Origin: Cellulomonas phragmiteti
GTDB taxonomy: Bacteria > Actinomycetota > Actinomycetes > Actinomycetales > Cellulomonadaceae
Assembly: GCF_016862775.1 (NCBI RefSeq)
Contig: NZ_BONP01000019.1
Coordinates: 1 to 64,000 of the forward strand
Length of the DNA stretch: 64,000 nt
Reading direction: 5' to 3'
Shown here: piece after piece, positions 1 through 8,897 of the stretch
Numbering within the stretch: position 1 is the first letter of the stretch
Layout of the letters: each line of letters starts with the position of its first letter
Program-made: the position numbers and the translations under genes
Notes under the pieces: model-generated
Told to the model about the DNA's origin: nothing
What the model saw: the letters and a program-made list of their open reading frames with translations, nothing else
Databases searched by the model: none

Positions 1-49
1 ATCGGCTGACAGGTCGACCCATCCCGTCGTGACCCCATGCGCGACGGGT

Positions 50-89
50 GAGGGGCCGGTTTCGGGCACCTGCCCGGGGCCGGCCCCTC
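50..89. terminator. Hairpin at left edge
   Basis: A 10-bp perfect stem (50-59 GAGGGGCCGG with 80-89 CCGGCCCCTC) lies before the kinase operon. It has no T-run, as is usual in high-GC actinobacteria. It probably terminates a gene that ends just outside the window; nothing else is visible in 1-160. Confidence 0.5.
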
Positions 90-161
90 GTCGTGGGGGT
101 AGGGCCACCCCCACCCCCGCGACGTGGGCACGCACCGCTGCGGGCGGCCTCGCGCGCGCCC

Positions 162-167
162 TACCGT
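162..167 (+). promoter_or_regulatory. -10 hexamer of kinase operon
   Basis: TACCGT sits exactly 6 nt before the ATG at 174, so transcription should begin at or next to the start codon. No Shine-Dalgarno sequence is present. Confidence 0.5.
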
Positions 168-173
168 CGAGGC

Positions 174-1520
174 ATGACCTCACCACCCCTGGACGTCCCG
201 CTGACGGACCCGCACGACGTGCCGCTGGCCGTCGACGTGCGGCACGTCGCACCTGCTCTGACCGGCGGACGCGCCCTCGCGCTGGCGCCCGTCTCGGCCG
301 CGACGTGGACCGCGGTCGGGCAGCTCGCGATCGCCGCGGTGGCCGGCCTCGCCGCGGCCGTCGTCCTGATGACCGGCGTCGCGCTCGGCGCGGGCCTGCT
401 CGTGGTCGTCGTCGGCGTGCCCGTCCTCGTGCTCACCCTCGCCCTCGCCCGCGGCTACGGGACGGGGGAGAGGTCGCGCCTGGACGCCCAGCTCGGGGTC
501 GTCGTGCCGCCCCCGGCGCCCGGCCCCGGCCCGGTGTACCGGCCCTCGACGTGGTGGGCGTGGCTGCGCGACGGCCGGGCGTGGGCCGCGGTCGCGCACG
601 CCCTCGTCACGTGGCTGCTCACGTGGACGGCCGCGTCGGTCGCGCTGTCGCTCGCCGTGGGGGCGCTCGTGGTGCCCGTGGCGCCGCTCACCGGTCGCGT
701 CTCGTGGCCGCACCTCGCGATCCTCGCGCCGGTCGCGGTGCTCGCGGTGTGGCTCGCGGCGGTCCTGCTGCAGCTCGCCTGCCTGGCCCAGGTGCGCCTG
801 GGCCGGGTGCTGCTCGGCGGTCGGTCACGTGCCGAGGCGGAGCGCGCGGCCCGTGCCGCGGAGCAGCGGGCGTCGGTCGCCGAGGGGCGCGCCGAGCACC
901 TGCACGAGACGCGGACGGCGGCCGTGGTGGCCGCCGACGAGGAGCGCCGCCGGATCGAGCGGGACCTGCACGACGGCGCCCAGCAGCGTCTGGTCGCCCT
1001 CGGGGTCGAGCTCGGCGTGGCCCGACGCGCCGCGGCCCAGGACCCCGCCGTCGCGGTCGCGGCCGTCGACGCCGCGCACGGCGAGATCAAGGAGGTGCTG
1101 GCCGAGCTGCGCGACCTCGTCCGGGGCGTCCACCCGGCCGTCCTCACCGACCGCGGCCTGGACGCCGCGCTCTCCGCGCTCGCCGCCCGCAGCCCGGTCC
1201 CGGTCGACGTCGAGGCCGACGGTCTCGGGGCGGACGTCGGTGCGCAGGCGCAGGCCGCCGCGTACTTCGTCGTCGCCGAGGCGCTCACCAACGTCGCCAA
1301 GCACGCCACCGCCACCCGGGCGACCGTGCGCGCGGGCGTCCACGGCGACCGGCTGCGGATCGAGGTGGCCGACGACGGCGCGGGTGCCGCGCACGCCGCA
1401 CCCGGGGGCGGGCTCGACGGCCTGCGCCGCCGCGTCGAGGCGCTCGACGGCACGTTCGACCTCGTCAGCCCCGCCGGTCGGGGCACCGTGCTCACCGTGG
1501 AGGTGCCATGCGCATCGTGA
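174..1520 (+). CDS. Sensor histidine kinase, NarL/LiaS type
   Basis: 448-residue membrane sensor kinase, first gene of a three-gene operon. The N-terminal half (about residues 40-215) has four hydrophobic segments in two pairs, like the 'sensor' domain of actinobacterial two-component kinases. A HisKA_3 dimerisation helix follows, with the phospho-acceptor His266 in RDLHDGAQQR, then a HATPase domain with an N-box (EALTNVAKHA) and a glycine-rich lid (GGGLDGLRRR). It should autophosphorylate and pass phosphate to the regulator whose ATG lies inside its last codons (1508, a 13-nt overlap). The start at 174 was chosen because of the leaderless promoter and because the upstream residues are low-complexity. 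The stimulus is unknown; cell-envelope stress is plausible from the DUF4097 gene downstream. Confidence 0.9.
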   Translation: MTSPPLDVPLTDPHDVPLAVDVRHVAPALTGGRALALAPVSAATWTAVGQLAIAAVAGLAAAVVLMTGVALGAGLLVVVVGVPVLVLTLALARGYGTGERSRLDAQLGVVVPPPAPGPGPVYRPSTWWAWLRDGRAWAAVAHALVTWLLTWTAASVALSLAVGALVVPVAPLTGRVSWPHLAILAPVAVLAVWLAAVLLQLACLAQVRLGRVLLGGRSRAEAERAARAAEQRASVAEGRAEHLHETRTAAVVAADEERRRIERDLHDGAQQRLVALGVELGVARRAAAQDPAVAVAAVDAAHGEIKEVLAELRDLVRGVHPAVLTDRGLDAALSALAARSPVPVDVEADGLGADVGAQAQAAAYFVVAEALTNVAKHATATRATVRAGVHGDRLRIEVADDGAGAAHAAPGGGLDGLRRRVEALDGTFDLVSPAGRGTVLTVEVPCAS

Positions 1521-2179
1521 TCGCCGAGGACTCCGTCCTCCTGCTCGACGGGCTCACCCGTCTGCTCACCGCCGAGGGGCACACCGTCACCGGGTACCGC
1601 ACGGCCGACGAGCTCGTCGCCGTCCTCGGCGACCCGGCCGCGGACCTGCCCGACGTCCTCGTCACCGACGTCCGCATGCCCCCCACGCACACCGACGAGG
1701 GCCTGCGCGCCGCCGTCCACCTGCGGGGCCTGCACCCGGGCCTGCCCGTGCTCGTGCTCTCGCAGTACGTCGAGCAGCGCTACGCCCGCGAGCTGTTCGC
1801 CTCCGACGCCCGCGGCCTGGGGTACGTGCTCAAGGACCGGGTGGCCGACGTCGACGACTTCCTCGCCGCGCTCGCCCGCGTCGCCACCGGCGGCACCGCC
1901 CTGGACCCCGAGGTCGTCGCCCAGGTGCTCGCCCGGTCCCGGCGCAGCCTGTCCGACGTGCTCTCGCCCCGGGAGCGCGAGGTCATCGCGCTCATGGCCG
2001 AGGGACGCTCCAACGCGGCGATCGCCGACCGGCTCGTCGTCGGCGCCGCCGCCGTCGAGAAGCACGTGACGTCGATCCTCACCAAGCTCGACCTGCCCCC
2101 CGACTCCGACGACCACCGCCGCGTCCTCGCGGTCCTGCGGTGGCTCGAGGACACCCCGACGAACGGAGCACGACCGTGA
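1508..2179 (+). CDS. Response regulator, NarL/LuxR family
   Basis: 223-residue partner of the upstream kinase. The receiver domain has the acidic pair E7/D8, phospho-acceptor D54 (VTDVRM) and a conserved lysine in YVLKD. The C-terminal LuxR-type helix-turn-helix (about 150-215) begins LSPREREVIALMAEG and includes AAVEKHVTSILTKL. The gene overlaps the kinase by 13 nt and the next gene by a GTGA junction, so all three are translationally coupled. Likely a phosphorylation-dependent transcriptional activator; its targets cannot be read from the window. Confidence 0.93.
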   Translation: MRIVIAEDSVLLLDGLTRLLTAEGHTVTGYRTADELVAVLGDPAADLPDVLVTDVRMPPTHTDEGLRAAVHLRGLHPGLPVLVLSQYVEQRYARELFASDARGLGYVLKDRVADVDDFLAALARVATGGTALDPEVVAQVLARSRRSLSDVLSPREREVIALMAEGRSNAAIADRLVVGAAAVEKHVTSILTKLDLPPDSDDHRRVLAVLRWLEDTPTNGARP

Positions 2180-3147
2180 CCGCCACCCAGCCCCTCCCGC
2201 CGCAGGTGACCACGCCGCCCGTGGCGCGGCGACCGCGCAGCACCGCGGGGCGCGCCCTGACGGTCGTCGGCGTGACCCTGGCGGTGCTCGTGCTGCTGCA
2301 GGGCGCCGTCCAGCTGCTCGGGCGGCTGTCTGTGACGACGTCGTCCGCGTCCGCGACGCTGGCCGCCACCGACGTGGTCGAGCTGGTCGCCGACGGCGGG
2401 GTCGAGGTCGTGGCGGCCGACGTCGACGAGGTCGTCGTCGACCGCAGCGCCACGTACGCCTGGGCGGGCCCGCGCTACGACGTCACGACGACGCAGGGGC
2501 GCACGGTCGTCCGGTACGAGTGCCGGGTGCTGCCCGTGTCGCTGCCCTGCTCGGCGAGCCTGACGGCCGAGGTCCCGCAGGGCACGCACGTCGTGGTCCG
2601 CGCGAGCGACGGGACGGTCCGCGTGCAGGGTGCGGTCGGCGACGTCGAGCTGCGGGCCGGAGACGGCGACGTGCACGTCGACGGGGTCGCCGGCGACGTG
2701 CGGCTGCGCACCTCCGACGGCCGCGTGGTCGTGGACGGCGTGGGCGGTGACCTGGACGTCGAGGTCACCGACGGTGAGCTGCGCGTCACCGACGTGGTCG
2801 GGGACGTGCGGGTCGGTACCCGGGACGGTGCGACCACCGTCGCGGGCGTGGGCGGCGACGTCGACGTGCGCACGTCGGACGGGCGCCTGGAGGTGCGCGA
2901 CGTGCGGGGCACGCTGACCGCACGCGCCTCCGACGGCGACGTGCGGGTCGCCGCGGTGCGGGGCGACGTCGAGGTCCGCACGGTCGACGCCGGCATCACC
3001 GTGCACGGGCGCGGCGAGCCGGTCGCGCTGACGGTGCGGACGGACGGGCGCCAGCGCATCGAGGCCCCGACGGACCCGGGCGCCCGCGTCCGTGTCGAGC
3101 TGGTCGCCGTCGACGGCGACATCGCGTACCTGGGCCCGGAGGGCTGA
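2176..3147 (+). CDS. DUF4097 membrane-anchored repeat protein
   Basis: 323 residues, GTG start inside the regulator's stop (GTGA). An N-terminal proline-rich stretch and one membrane helix (about residues 27-50) precede a region made of repeated strands with the pattern G-D-V-x-[VL]-R-[TA]-x-D-G, a right-handed beta-solenoid typical of DUF4097/DUF4098 proteins. In Firmicutes such proteins (LiaX-like) act with LiaRS in envelope stress, and the operon position fits a sensor-accessory or effector role here; that is inference. No catalytic motif is seen. The internal repeats are rich in Asp and Gly. Confidence 0.8.
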   Translation: MTATQPLPPQVTTPPVARRPRSTAGRALTVVGVTLAVLVLLQGAVQLLGRLSVTTSSASATLAATDVVELVADGGVEVVAADVDEVVVDRSATYAWAGPRYDVTTTQGRTVVRYECRVLPVSLPCSASLTAEVPQGTHVVVRASDGTVRVQGAVGDVELRAGDGDVHVDGVAGDVRLRTSDGRVVVDGVGGDLDVEVTDGELRVTDVVGDVRVGTRDGATTVAGVGGDVDVRTSDGRLEVRDVRGTLTARASDGDVRVAAVRGDVEVRTVDAGITVHGRGEPVALTVRTDGRQRIEAPTDPGARVRVELVAVDGDIAYLGPEG

Positions 3148-3182
3148 GGCCGCACCCGACGCCTCGACCTGCCGGCACGACG

Positions 3183-3212
3183 AAGGCCCCTGATCAGCAG
3201 ATCAGGGGCCTT
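3183..3212. terminator. Bidirectional terminator hairpin
   Basis: Perfect 13-bp stem (3183-3195 with 3200-3212) and AGCA tetraloop between the plus-strand DUF4097 gene and the minus-strand tRNA. It ends in TTCT on one side and TTCG on the other. Symmetric, so it can serve both transcripts. Confidence 0.85.
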
Positions 3213-3219
3213 CTCGCTG

Positions 3220-3293
<74 letters not shown>

Positions 3294-3340
3294 TGGAGCC
3301 TGGCAAGGATAGCGGACGAGGCACCCGGAGACGAAATGCG

Positions 3341-4327
3341 TCAGGGCGCGACGAGTGTGAGGAGCGTCGCCTCCGGGCGGCACGCGAAGCGCACGGGCGC
3401 GTACGGCGACGTGCCCAGCCCGGCGGACACGTGCAGCCAGGACGAGCCCGCGCCGGCGGCGCGGTCGGGGCGCGCACCGGGCCAGCCGTGCAGGCCCTTC
3501 GCACGGCGCAGGTCCAGGTCGCAGTTGGTGGTCAGGGCGCCCCAGCCGGGAACGGCGAGCTGACCGCCGTGGGTGTGCCCGGCGATCGTCAGGTCGACGC
3601 CGTCGGCGTGCATCGCGTCCAGCACCCGCCGGTACGGGGCGTGCGTGACGCCCAGGTGCAGGTCCACGGCGGGGGAGCGGCCGTCGGACGTCCGCACGTC
3701 GTCGGGGCCGCCGGCCGCGGGCATCTCGTCGCGGTCGAGGTGGGCGTCGTCGGTGCCGACCAGGGACAGTCGGCGGCCGTCGACCTCGAGGGCGTCGCGG
3801 CGGTTCGACAGGTCCACCCACCCGGCGGACGTCAGGCGGGTCACCAGCTCGCGCCAGGGCAGCTCCACCGGCGGCGCGGCCGGCACGTGCCGGGCGTCCG
3901 GCAGCAGGTAGCGGGCCGGGTTCTTGAAGGCCGGCGCGAGGTAGTCGTTGGACCCCAGGACGAACGCTCCCGGCACGGTCAGCAGCGGCTCGAGGGCGTG
4001 CAGGAGGTCCGGCATCGCGTCCAGGTGCGCCCAGTTGTCGCCCGTGTCGACGACCAGGTGGGGGTCGAGCGTCGCCAGGTCCCGCACCCAGTCGACCTTG
4101 CGGCGCTGCCCGGGGGTCAGGTGCAGGTCCGACACGTGCAGGATCCGCAGCGGCTCCTGGCCCGCGGGCAGCACCGGGACGGTCACCTCGCGCAGCGCGT
4201 ACCAGCGCACCTCGACGAGCGACGCCCAGGCGAGGGCCGCGGCGCCCGCGAGCGCCAGGCCGCCGACGGCGCGCAGGGCCGTGCCGCCGGCACCGGCAGG
4301 GCCGGTACCGGCGTGGTGGTGCGTCAC
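3341..4327 (-). CDS. Membrane-anchored metallophosphoesterase
   Basis: 328 residues. One N-terminal hydrophobic helix (about 15-38) is followed by a calcineurin-like phosphoesterase domain with the full metal signature: HVSDLHL, VDTGDNWAH, GSND and GHTHGGQ, which bind two metal ions. The GTG start overlaps the TGA of the upstream penicillin-binding protein gene (GTGA), so the two are cotranslated. M. tuberculosis ponA2 is followed by the same type of gene (Rv3683, from memory), which supports a conserved envelope-linked role. The substrate is unknown; lipid-linked or nucleotide phosphates are typical of this class. Confidence 0.88.
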   Translation of the reverse strand: MTHHHAGTGPAGAGGTALRAVGGLALAGAAALAWASLVEVRWYALREVTVPVLPAGQEPLRILHVSDLHLTPGQRRKVDWVRDLATLDPHLVVDTGDNWAHLDAMPDLLHALEPLLTVPGAFVLGSNDYLAPAFKNPARYLLPDARHVPAAPPVELPWRELVTRLTSAGWVDLSNRRDALEVDGRRLSLVGTDDAHLDRDEMPAAGGPDDVRTSDGRSPAVDLHLGVTHAPYRRVLDAMHADGVDLTIAGHTHGGQLAVPGWGALTTNCDLDLRRAKGLHGWPGARPDRAAGAGSSWLHVSAGLGTSPYAPVRFACRPEATLLTLVAP

Positions 4328-6828
4328 CCGCGGCCCTGCCCCGGCCCCGGCGCCGGCTGGTTGCCGCCGCCCGGGCCGCCGGGACCGCCGCCCTGGCCCG
4401 GGAACCCGGGGTTGGCGGCGGGCTGCCCGCTCGACATCGTCAGGGTGATCGACGCACCACGGGTCGCGCTCGTCGCGGACTGGGAGGCCACGGTCTCCGC
4501 CGGGTACGACGAGGGCACGCGCTCACCGGACACCGACACCCGGAACCCCGCGCCCTCGAGGATCTCGCGGGCACGCTGCTCGCTCTGACCGACGACCGAC
4601 GGGACGCCGACACGCTCGCCGTAGACCTCACGGTCGGTCGGCGCGGTGAAGCCGGGGTTGTCGACGCCGGCGAGGACCTGCGTCATGAAGTCCTTCCAGG
4701 TCGGCGCGGCGATCGAGGAGCCGTAGGGGCCGGACCGGTAGTACGTGCCGTTGATCGTCTCGCGGTTCATCGACCGCAGGCTCTCGCTGTACCCGACCCA
4801 CACCGCCGTGGACCGCAGCGGGGTGTAGCCGACGAACCAGTTGTGCTCGTTCGAGCTCGTCGTCCCGGTCTTGCCGGCGGCGGGGAACGGCGGCTGGCCG
4901 ACGCGGCTCGCCGTGCCCGTCCAGACGTTGCTGAGCGCGAAGTTCATCGCGGCGGCGTACTTGGGGTCGATCGCGCCCGGCGTGCAGTCCGCCGGCGGCA
5001 CCGGCAGCGAGGTGCCGGTCGCGTCGACCACGCTGGTGATCGCGATCGGCTTGCAGTAGGTGCCGCCCGAGGCGAACGTGGCGTAGGCGGCCGCCATCTG
5101 CAGCGGCGACGTCGACTGCGAGCCGAGCACGTTGCCGGGCAGCGGGTCGAACGGGACGTCACCGGCGGGCGTGCCGATCGTGGGGTCGGTCGCGTTGGGG
5201 TTGCCCGCCTTGGTCACGCCGAGGGCCGCGGCGCCGTTCATGATGTCGCACAGGTCGAGCTGGGTGGACATCGCGACGTAGGCGGAGTTGACCGAGTTCT
5301 TGGTCGCGTCGAGGACGCTCTGCTGGATGGCCCGGCCGCCCTCGGAGTTGCCGAACTTGTACGGGGCGCCCGTGAGGCGCCCGACGCACGAGGCCGTGAA
5401 CTCGTTCATGTTGTACTGCAGCCGGGTGCCGTTGACCGACGACTGCAGCGCGTTGCCGCGCTTGAGCCACTCGAGCAGCGTGAAGACCTTGAACGTCGAG
5501 CCGGGCGGGAAGCCGGCCGAGCCGCCGTACCGGAACGTCGTGTTGAAGTTGACCGACGTCTCCCCGGGGTTCTGGACCTCGAGGGCCGAGTAGATGCGGT
5601 TCTGCGCCATCGCGGTGATCTGCCCGGTGCCCGGCTGGACGGACACGATCGCGCTCGCGACACCCGACGGGTCGTCGACCGGGACGCCGTCCTTGACCTC
5701 GGCGTCGGCGATGGCCTGCTCGCCGGGCTGCAGCGTCGTGGTGATCGTCAGGCCGCCCTTGTAGAGGATGTTGGTGCGGTCGCGGGCCGTCTCGCCGAAC
5801 GCGGGGTCGTTGGCGATGACCTTGGTGACGTAGTCGCAGAAGAAGCCCGACCCGGGGACCGTGGCGTCGGCGCTCATGCAGCCCTGGCTCAGCGGGGAGA
5901 CGTTGAGCGTGGCCTCCACGGGCGTCGCGAGCCCGGCGTCGCGCTCCTCGAGGGTGATGAAGCCCTCCTTGTACATGTCGCGCAGCACCTTGTCGCGGCG
6001 CTTCTGCGAGTCGGCGTACCGCTCGGCGTCCTGCTCGGGCGTCTCGTTGGCGGGGCCGACGGGGTCCCACGCGCTGGGGGACTGGGTGATGCCGGCGATG
6101 GTCGCGGCCTCGAGGTAGTTGACGTCCATCGCGGACTTGCTGAAGAAGTACCGCGATGCCGACTCCACGCCGTACACCGACGCCCCGAAGGCCGCGATGT
6201 TGAGGTACTTCTCGAGGATCTCGTCCTTGGTCATCGTCTTCTCGAGGGTGATGGCGATCTTCGCCTCGCGCAGCTTGCGGGCGATGCCCTCGGGGCCCTT
6301 GCTGACCTTGGCCTCGGCGCGCAGCCGCGCACGCTCCTGCGGGTCCTCCACGCGCTCGGCCGCGTCGAGGAAGACGTTCTTCACGTACTGCTGCGTCAGC
6401 GTCGACGCCCCCTGGGTGTCACCGCCGGCCGACGCCACCGCGGCGCGGAGCATGCCCGCGGGGTCGATGCCGGAGTGCTCGTAGAACCGCCGGTCCTCGA
6501 CCGCGATGACGGCCTGCTGCATGATCGGCGCGATCTCGGACAGCGGCACGACGATGCGGTTCTGGTCGTAGAACGTGGCGAGCAGCGTGCCGTCGGCCGC
6601 GAGGATCTCGGACTTCTCCGGCAGCGGCTTCTGCTCGAGCTCGCTGGGCAGGTCGTCGAACGCCGTCACGGACATCCCCGTGATGCCGTTCGCCACGGCG
6701 ACGCCGGGCAGCACCAGGCCGGCGGCGAGGACGCCGCCGATACCGGCGACGAGGCAGAAGGAGAGCAGCAGGGCCAGCGCCTGCACGGCGCTGACCTTGC
6801 GTCCGCGCGCGCGGGCAGTGTTCGGCAT
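4324..6828 (-). CDS. ponA: Class A penicillin-binding protein (PonA2-like)
   Basis: 834-residue bifunctional peptidoglycan synthase. After a short basic cytoplasmic tail and one membrane helix, the GT51 glycosyltransferase domain carries the catalytic E111 (EDRRFYEHSGID) and ASTLTQQYVKN. The transpeptidase has the three active-site boxes S444-T-F-K447, S512-V-N and K653-T-G-T-T. A single PASTA domain (about 738-800) and a Gly/Pro-rich tail end the protein. The ATG at 6828 was preferred over an upstream in-frame start because the extra residues are low-complexity and arginine-rich. It is divergent from whiB and coupled to the phosphoesterase. It should build and cross-link wall outside the membrane. 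Confidence 0.95.
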   Translation of the reverse strand: MPNTARARGRKVSAVQALALLLSFCLVAGIGGVLAAGLVLPGVAVANGITGMSVTAFDDLPSELEQKPLPEKSEILAADGTLLATFYDQNRIVVPLSEIAPIMQQAVIAVEDRRFYEHSGIDPAGMLRAAVASAGGDTQGASTLTQQYVKNVFLDAAERVEDPQERARLRAEAKVSKGPEGIARKLREAKIAITLEKTMTKDEILEKYLNIAAFGASVYGVESASRYFFSKSAMDVNYLEAATIAGITQSPSAWDPVGPANETPEQDAERYADSQKRRDKVLRDMYKEGFITLEERDAGLATPVEATLNVSPLSQGCMSADATVPGSGFFCDYVTKVIANDPAFGETARDRTNILYKGGLTITTTLQPGEQAIADAEVKDGVPVDDPSGVASAIVSVQPGTGQITAMAQNRIYSALEVQNPGETSVNFNTTFRYGGSAGFPPGSTFKVFTLLEWLKRGNALQSSVNGTRLQYNMNEFTASCVGRLTGAPYKFGNSEGGRAIQQSVLDATKNSVNSAYVAMSTQLDLCDIMNGAAALGVTKAGNPNATDPTIGTPAGDVPFDPLPGNVLGSQSTSPLQMAAAYATFASGGTYCKPIAITSVVDATGTSLPVPPADCTPGAIDPKYAAAMNFALSNVWTGTASRVGQPPFPAAGKTGTTSSNEHNWFVGYTPLRSTAVWVGYSESLRSMNRETINGTYYRSGPYGSSIAAPTWKDFMTQVLAGVDNPGFTAPTDREVYGERVGVPSVVGQSEQRAREILEGAGFRVSVSGERVPSSYPAETVASQSATSATRGASITLTMSSGQPAANPGFPGQGGGPGGPGGGNQPAPGPGQGRG

Positions 6829-6972
6829 GCCCGCCAGGCTACCCGGGGCGTCCGACGGCCGGGGAGGTCCACGGCGCTCCGTACGTCTCCTCCACGCGAC
6901 CTGCACACGCCCGGAGGGCTGTCCGAGCGAAAAGACCCGTCCGGGGTCTCGTCAGGACCCGCCGTCTGCCGA

Positions 6973-6978
6973 TACGGT
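6973..6978 (+). promoter_or_regulatory. -10 element of whiB
   Basis: TACGGT about 40 nt before the whiB start. Unlike most neighbours this gene has a real leader, with a GGAGG ribosome-binding site at 7009-7013. The interval 6829-7018 is the divergent control region of ponA and whiB. Confidence 0.4.
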
Positions 6979-7018
6979 CACGGCGGCGACACGCAGGGAG
7001 CGACACGCGGAGGATCAC

Positions 7019-7336
7019 GTGGCAGGGCTGGGGGCACAGGAGTACGAGGGTCACTGGACGGCGATGGCGTCGTGCGGTCAGGGCAAGCACGCGCCCGACG
7101 CGCTCTTCGTCGAGGGTGCCGCCCAGCGGGAGGCGCGGGCCGTGTGCCAGGGGTGCCCGGTGCGTCTGGACTGCCTCGCCGACGCCCTGGACAGCCGCGC
7201 GGACTTCGGGGTGTGGGGCGGCATGACCGAGCGTGAGCGGCGCGCGCTGCTGCGCCGCCGGCCCGACGTCGCCTCGTGGCGCACCGAGCTCGTCGGCAAC
7301 GAGCCCTCGCTGGTCGCGCTCGCCGGTCTGGTGTGA
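7019..7336 (+). CDS. whiB: WhiB-family iron-sulfur regulator
   Basis: 105 residues with the four cluster-binding cysteines C19, C43, C46 and C52 (C-x23-C-x2-C-x5-C), the GVWGG turn and a basic C-terminal stretch (TERERRALLRRR) that contacts DNA. WhiB proteins are actinobacteria-specific [4Fe-4S] redox or nitric-oxide sensitive regulators that usually bind the primary sigma factor. The position beside ponA, with DUF4177, ridA and crp beyond, matches the whiB4 locus of M. tuberculosis as I recall it, so WhiB4 is the best paralogue guess. The GTG start has a GGAGG six bases upstream. Confidence 0.93.
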   Translation: MAGLGAQEYEGHWTAMASCGQGKHAPDALFVEGAAQREARAVCQGCPVRLDCLADALDSRADFGVWGGMTERERRALLRRRPDVASWRTELVGNEPSLVALAGLV

Positions 7337-7361
7337 GCGCTACCACCGACCGCCGCCGCAC

Positions 7362-7367
7362 TAGGGT
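7362..7367 (+). promoter_or_regulatory. -10 hexamer of DUF4177 gene
   Basis: TAGGGT, then 6 nt, then the ATG at 7374. Confidence 0.5.
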
Positions 7368-7373
7368 GGGCCC

Positions 7374-7532
7374 ATGGCGACCCAGTGGGAGTACGTGACC
7401 GTTCCGCTCATCATCCACGCCACCAAGGCGATCCTCGACCAGTGGGGAGCCGACGGCTGGGAGCTCGTGACCGTCATCCAGGGCCCCGACGCCGGGCTGG
7501 TGGCCTACCTCAAGCGACCCAAGGCCGTCTGA
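7374..7532 (+). CDS. Small DUF4177-type protein
   Basis: 52 residues, MATQWEYVTVPLI with ADGWELVTV in the middle, the strand-helix-strand pattern of short DUF4177-like proteins. Its stop overlaps the RidA start (TGATG), so the two are coupled. A small gene of this kind precedes the RidA gene in M. tuberculosis (Rv3678A, from memory). Function unknown. The leaderless hexamer at 7362 fixes the start. Confidence 0.8.
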   Translation: MATQWEYVTVPLIIHATKAILDQWGADGWELVTVIQGPDAGLVAYLKRPKAV

Positions 7533-8038
7533 TGGCGGACGCCTCCCCGGGGCGTGTGGCCGCGCGGCTGGCCGAGCTCGGCCTGCACCTGCCGGCGGTC
7601 GCGGCACCCGTCGCGGCCTACGTGCCCGCCGTGCGCAGCGGGGCGCACGTGTGGACCTCCGGGCAGCTGCCGTTCGTCGACGGTGCGCTGCCGGTCACGG
7701 GCAAGGTCGGCGCCGCGGTCGACGTCGAGACGGCGACCGCGCTCGCGCGCACCGCCGCCCTCAACGCGCTGGCGGCCGTCGGTGCGCTCCTGGCCACCGA
7801 GTCCGCGGACGGCGACCCCGTCCGCGCCCTCGACCGGGTGCGGCGCGTGGTCAAGGTCGTCGGCTTCGTGGCCAGCGACCCGGGCTTCACCGGGCAGCCG
7901 GCCGTCGTCAACGGCGCGAGCCTGCTGCTGCACGACGTGCTCGGCGCGGCGGGTGTCCACGCGCGCTCGGCCGTCGGGGTCACGGTCCTGCCGCTCGACG
8001 CGCCCGTCGAGGTCGAGGTCGTCGTCGAGACGGACTGA
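7532..8038 (+). CDS. RidA/YjgF-family protein
   Basis: 168 residues resembling the longer actinobacterial RidA branch. RidA proteins hydrolyse reactive enamine/imine intermediates released by PLP enzymes. Recognisable parts are the strand VWTSGQLPFVDG, TGKVG, the helix ARTAALNALAAVGA and VVKVVGFVAS. The usual substrate-binding arginine near RSAVGV is present (HARSAVGVTVLPLDAPVEVE). Translation is coupled to the DUF4177 gene. It converges on crp with only 8 nt between the stop codons and no visible terminator. Confidence 0.85.
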   Translation: MADASPGRVAARLAELGLHLPAVAAPVAAYVPAVRSGAHVWTSGQLPFVDGALPVTGKVGAAVDVETATALARTAALNALAAVGALLATESADGDPVRALDRVRRVVKVVGFVASDPGFTGQPAVVNGASLLLHDVLGAAGVHARSAVGVTVLPLDAPVEVEVVVETD

Positions 8039-8046
8039 CGGCCGGC

Positions 8047-8724
8047 TCAGCGGGCCCGGCGCTCCAGGCGGTCCACGTCGAGCAGCACGACCGCGCGGCC
8101 CTCGCGGCGCACCCAGCCGCGCGCGGCGAAGTCGGCGAGCGCCTTGTTGACCGTCTCGCGCGACGCGCCCACAAGCTGGGCGAGCTCCTCCTGCGTGAGG
8201 TCGTGCGCGACCCGGATGCCCTCGTCGACGGGCTGGCCGAACCGCGTGGACAGGTCGAGCAGCGCCTTGGCGACGCGGCCCGGCACGTCGGAGAACACCA
8301 GGTCGGCCAGCGCCTCGTTGGTGCGGCGCAGCCGGCGCGCGAGCGCCTGCAGCAGGTGCTCGGCGACCGTGGGCTTGTCGACGAGCCACGTGATGAGGTC
8401 GTGGTGCCCCAGCTCGAGGATCACGGCGTCGGCCACGACCGTCGCGGTCGCGGTGCGCGGGCCGGGGTCGAAGAGCGACAGCTCGCCGAACATCTCGCCC
8501 GGGCCGAGGACCGCGAGGAGGTTCTCGCGCCCGTCGTTCGAGCGGCGCCCCAGCTTGATCTTGCCGTCGCGCACCAGGAAGAGCCGGTCGCCCGGCTCGC
8601 CCTCGTGGAACAGCACGTCACCGCGCGCGGCGTCGAGCACCTTCATCGAGTCGATGAGTGCCCGGGACGAGTCCTCGTCCATGCCCGCGAACAGCGGCGC
8701 CGTCAGCACGATGTCCTCCGCCAC
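8047..8724 (-). CDS. crp: Crp/Fnr-family global regulator (GlxR-like)
   Basis: 225 residues, the usual length of actinobacterial Crp/GlxR. The N-terminal cyclic-nucleotide domain has the phosphate-binding cassette FGELSLFDPGPRTATA, with the Glu and Arg that hold cAMP. A long dimerisation helix follows, then a winged HTH with recognition segment GASRETVNKALADF. The GTG at 8724 has GGAAGGA eight bases upstream. Expected to control carbon metabolism and many other genes as a cAMP-dependent dimer. Neighbouring nth and ridA match the mycobacterial crp locus. Confidence 0.94.
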   Translation of the reverse strand: MAEDIVLTAPLFAGMDEDSSRALIDSMKVLDAARGDVLFHEGEPGDRLFLVRDGKIKLGRRSNDGRENLLAVLGPGEMFGELSLFDPGPRTATATVVADAVILELGHHDLITWLVDKPTVAEHLLQALARRLRRTNEALADLVFSDVPGRVAKALLDLSTRFGQPVDEGIRVAHDLTQEELAQLVGASRETVNKALADFAARGWVRREGRAVVLLDVDRLERRAR

Positions 8725-8897
8725 GGCGGTTCCTTCCCCTCTTCCCGCGATCCAGCGCGGGCGTGCGTCGTGTCCGGCAGCAGGGCCGGACGCCCGCCTG
8801 CCAGTCTGCCCCATCTCGGCGTCGGCGCGCGTCGGGTCGGCGCGCCGGGCGCACCCACCCGCGGCCCGGCGGCCCCATGGCCGCTCGCCGTGGAGGC

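Noticed and set aside
455..2116. Long minus-strand ORF opposite the kinase and regulator genes
   Set aside because: It is the antisense shadow of two well-identified genes; its translation is low-complexity and has no domain.
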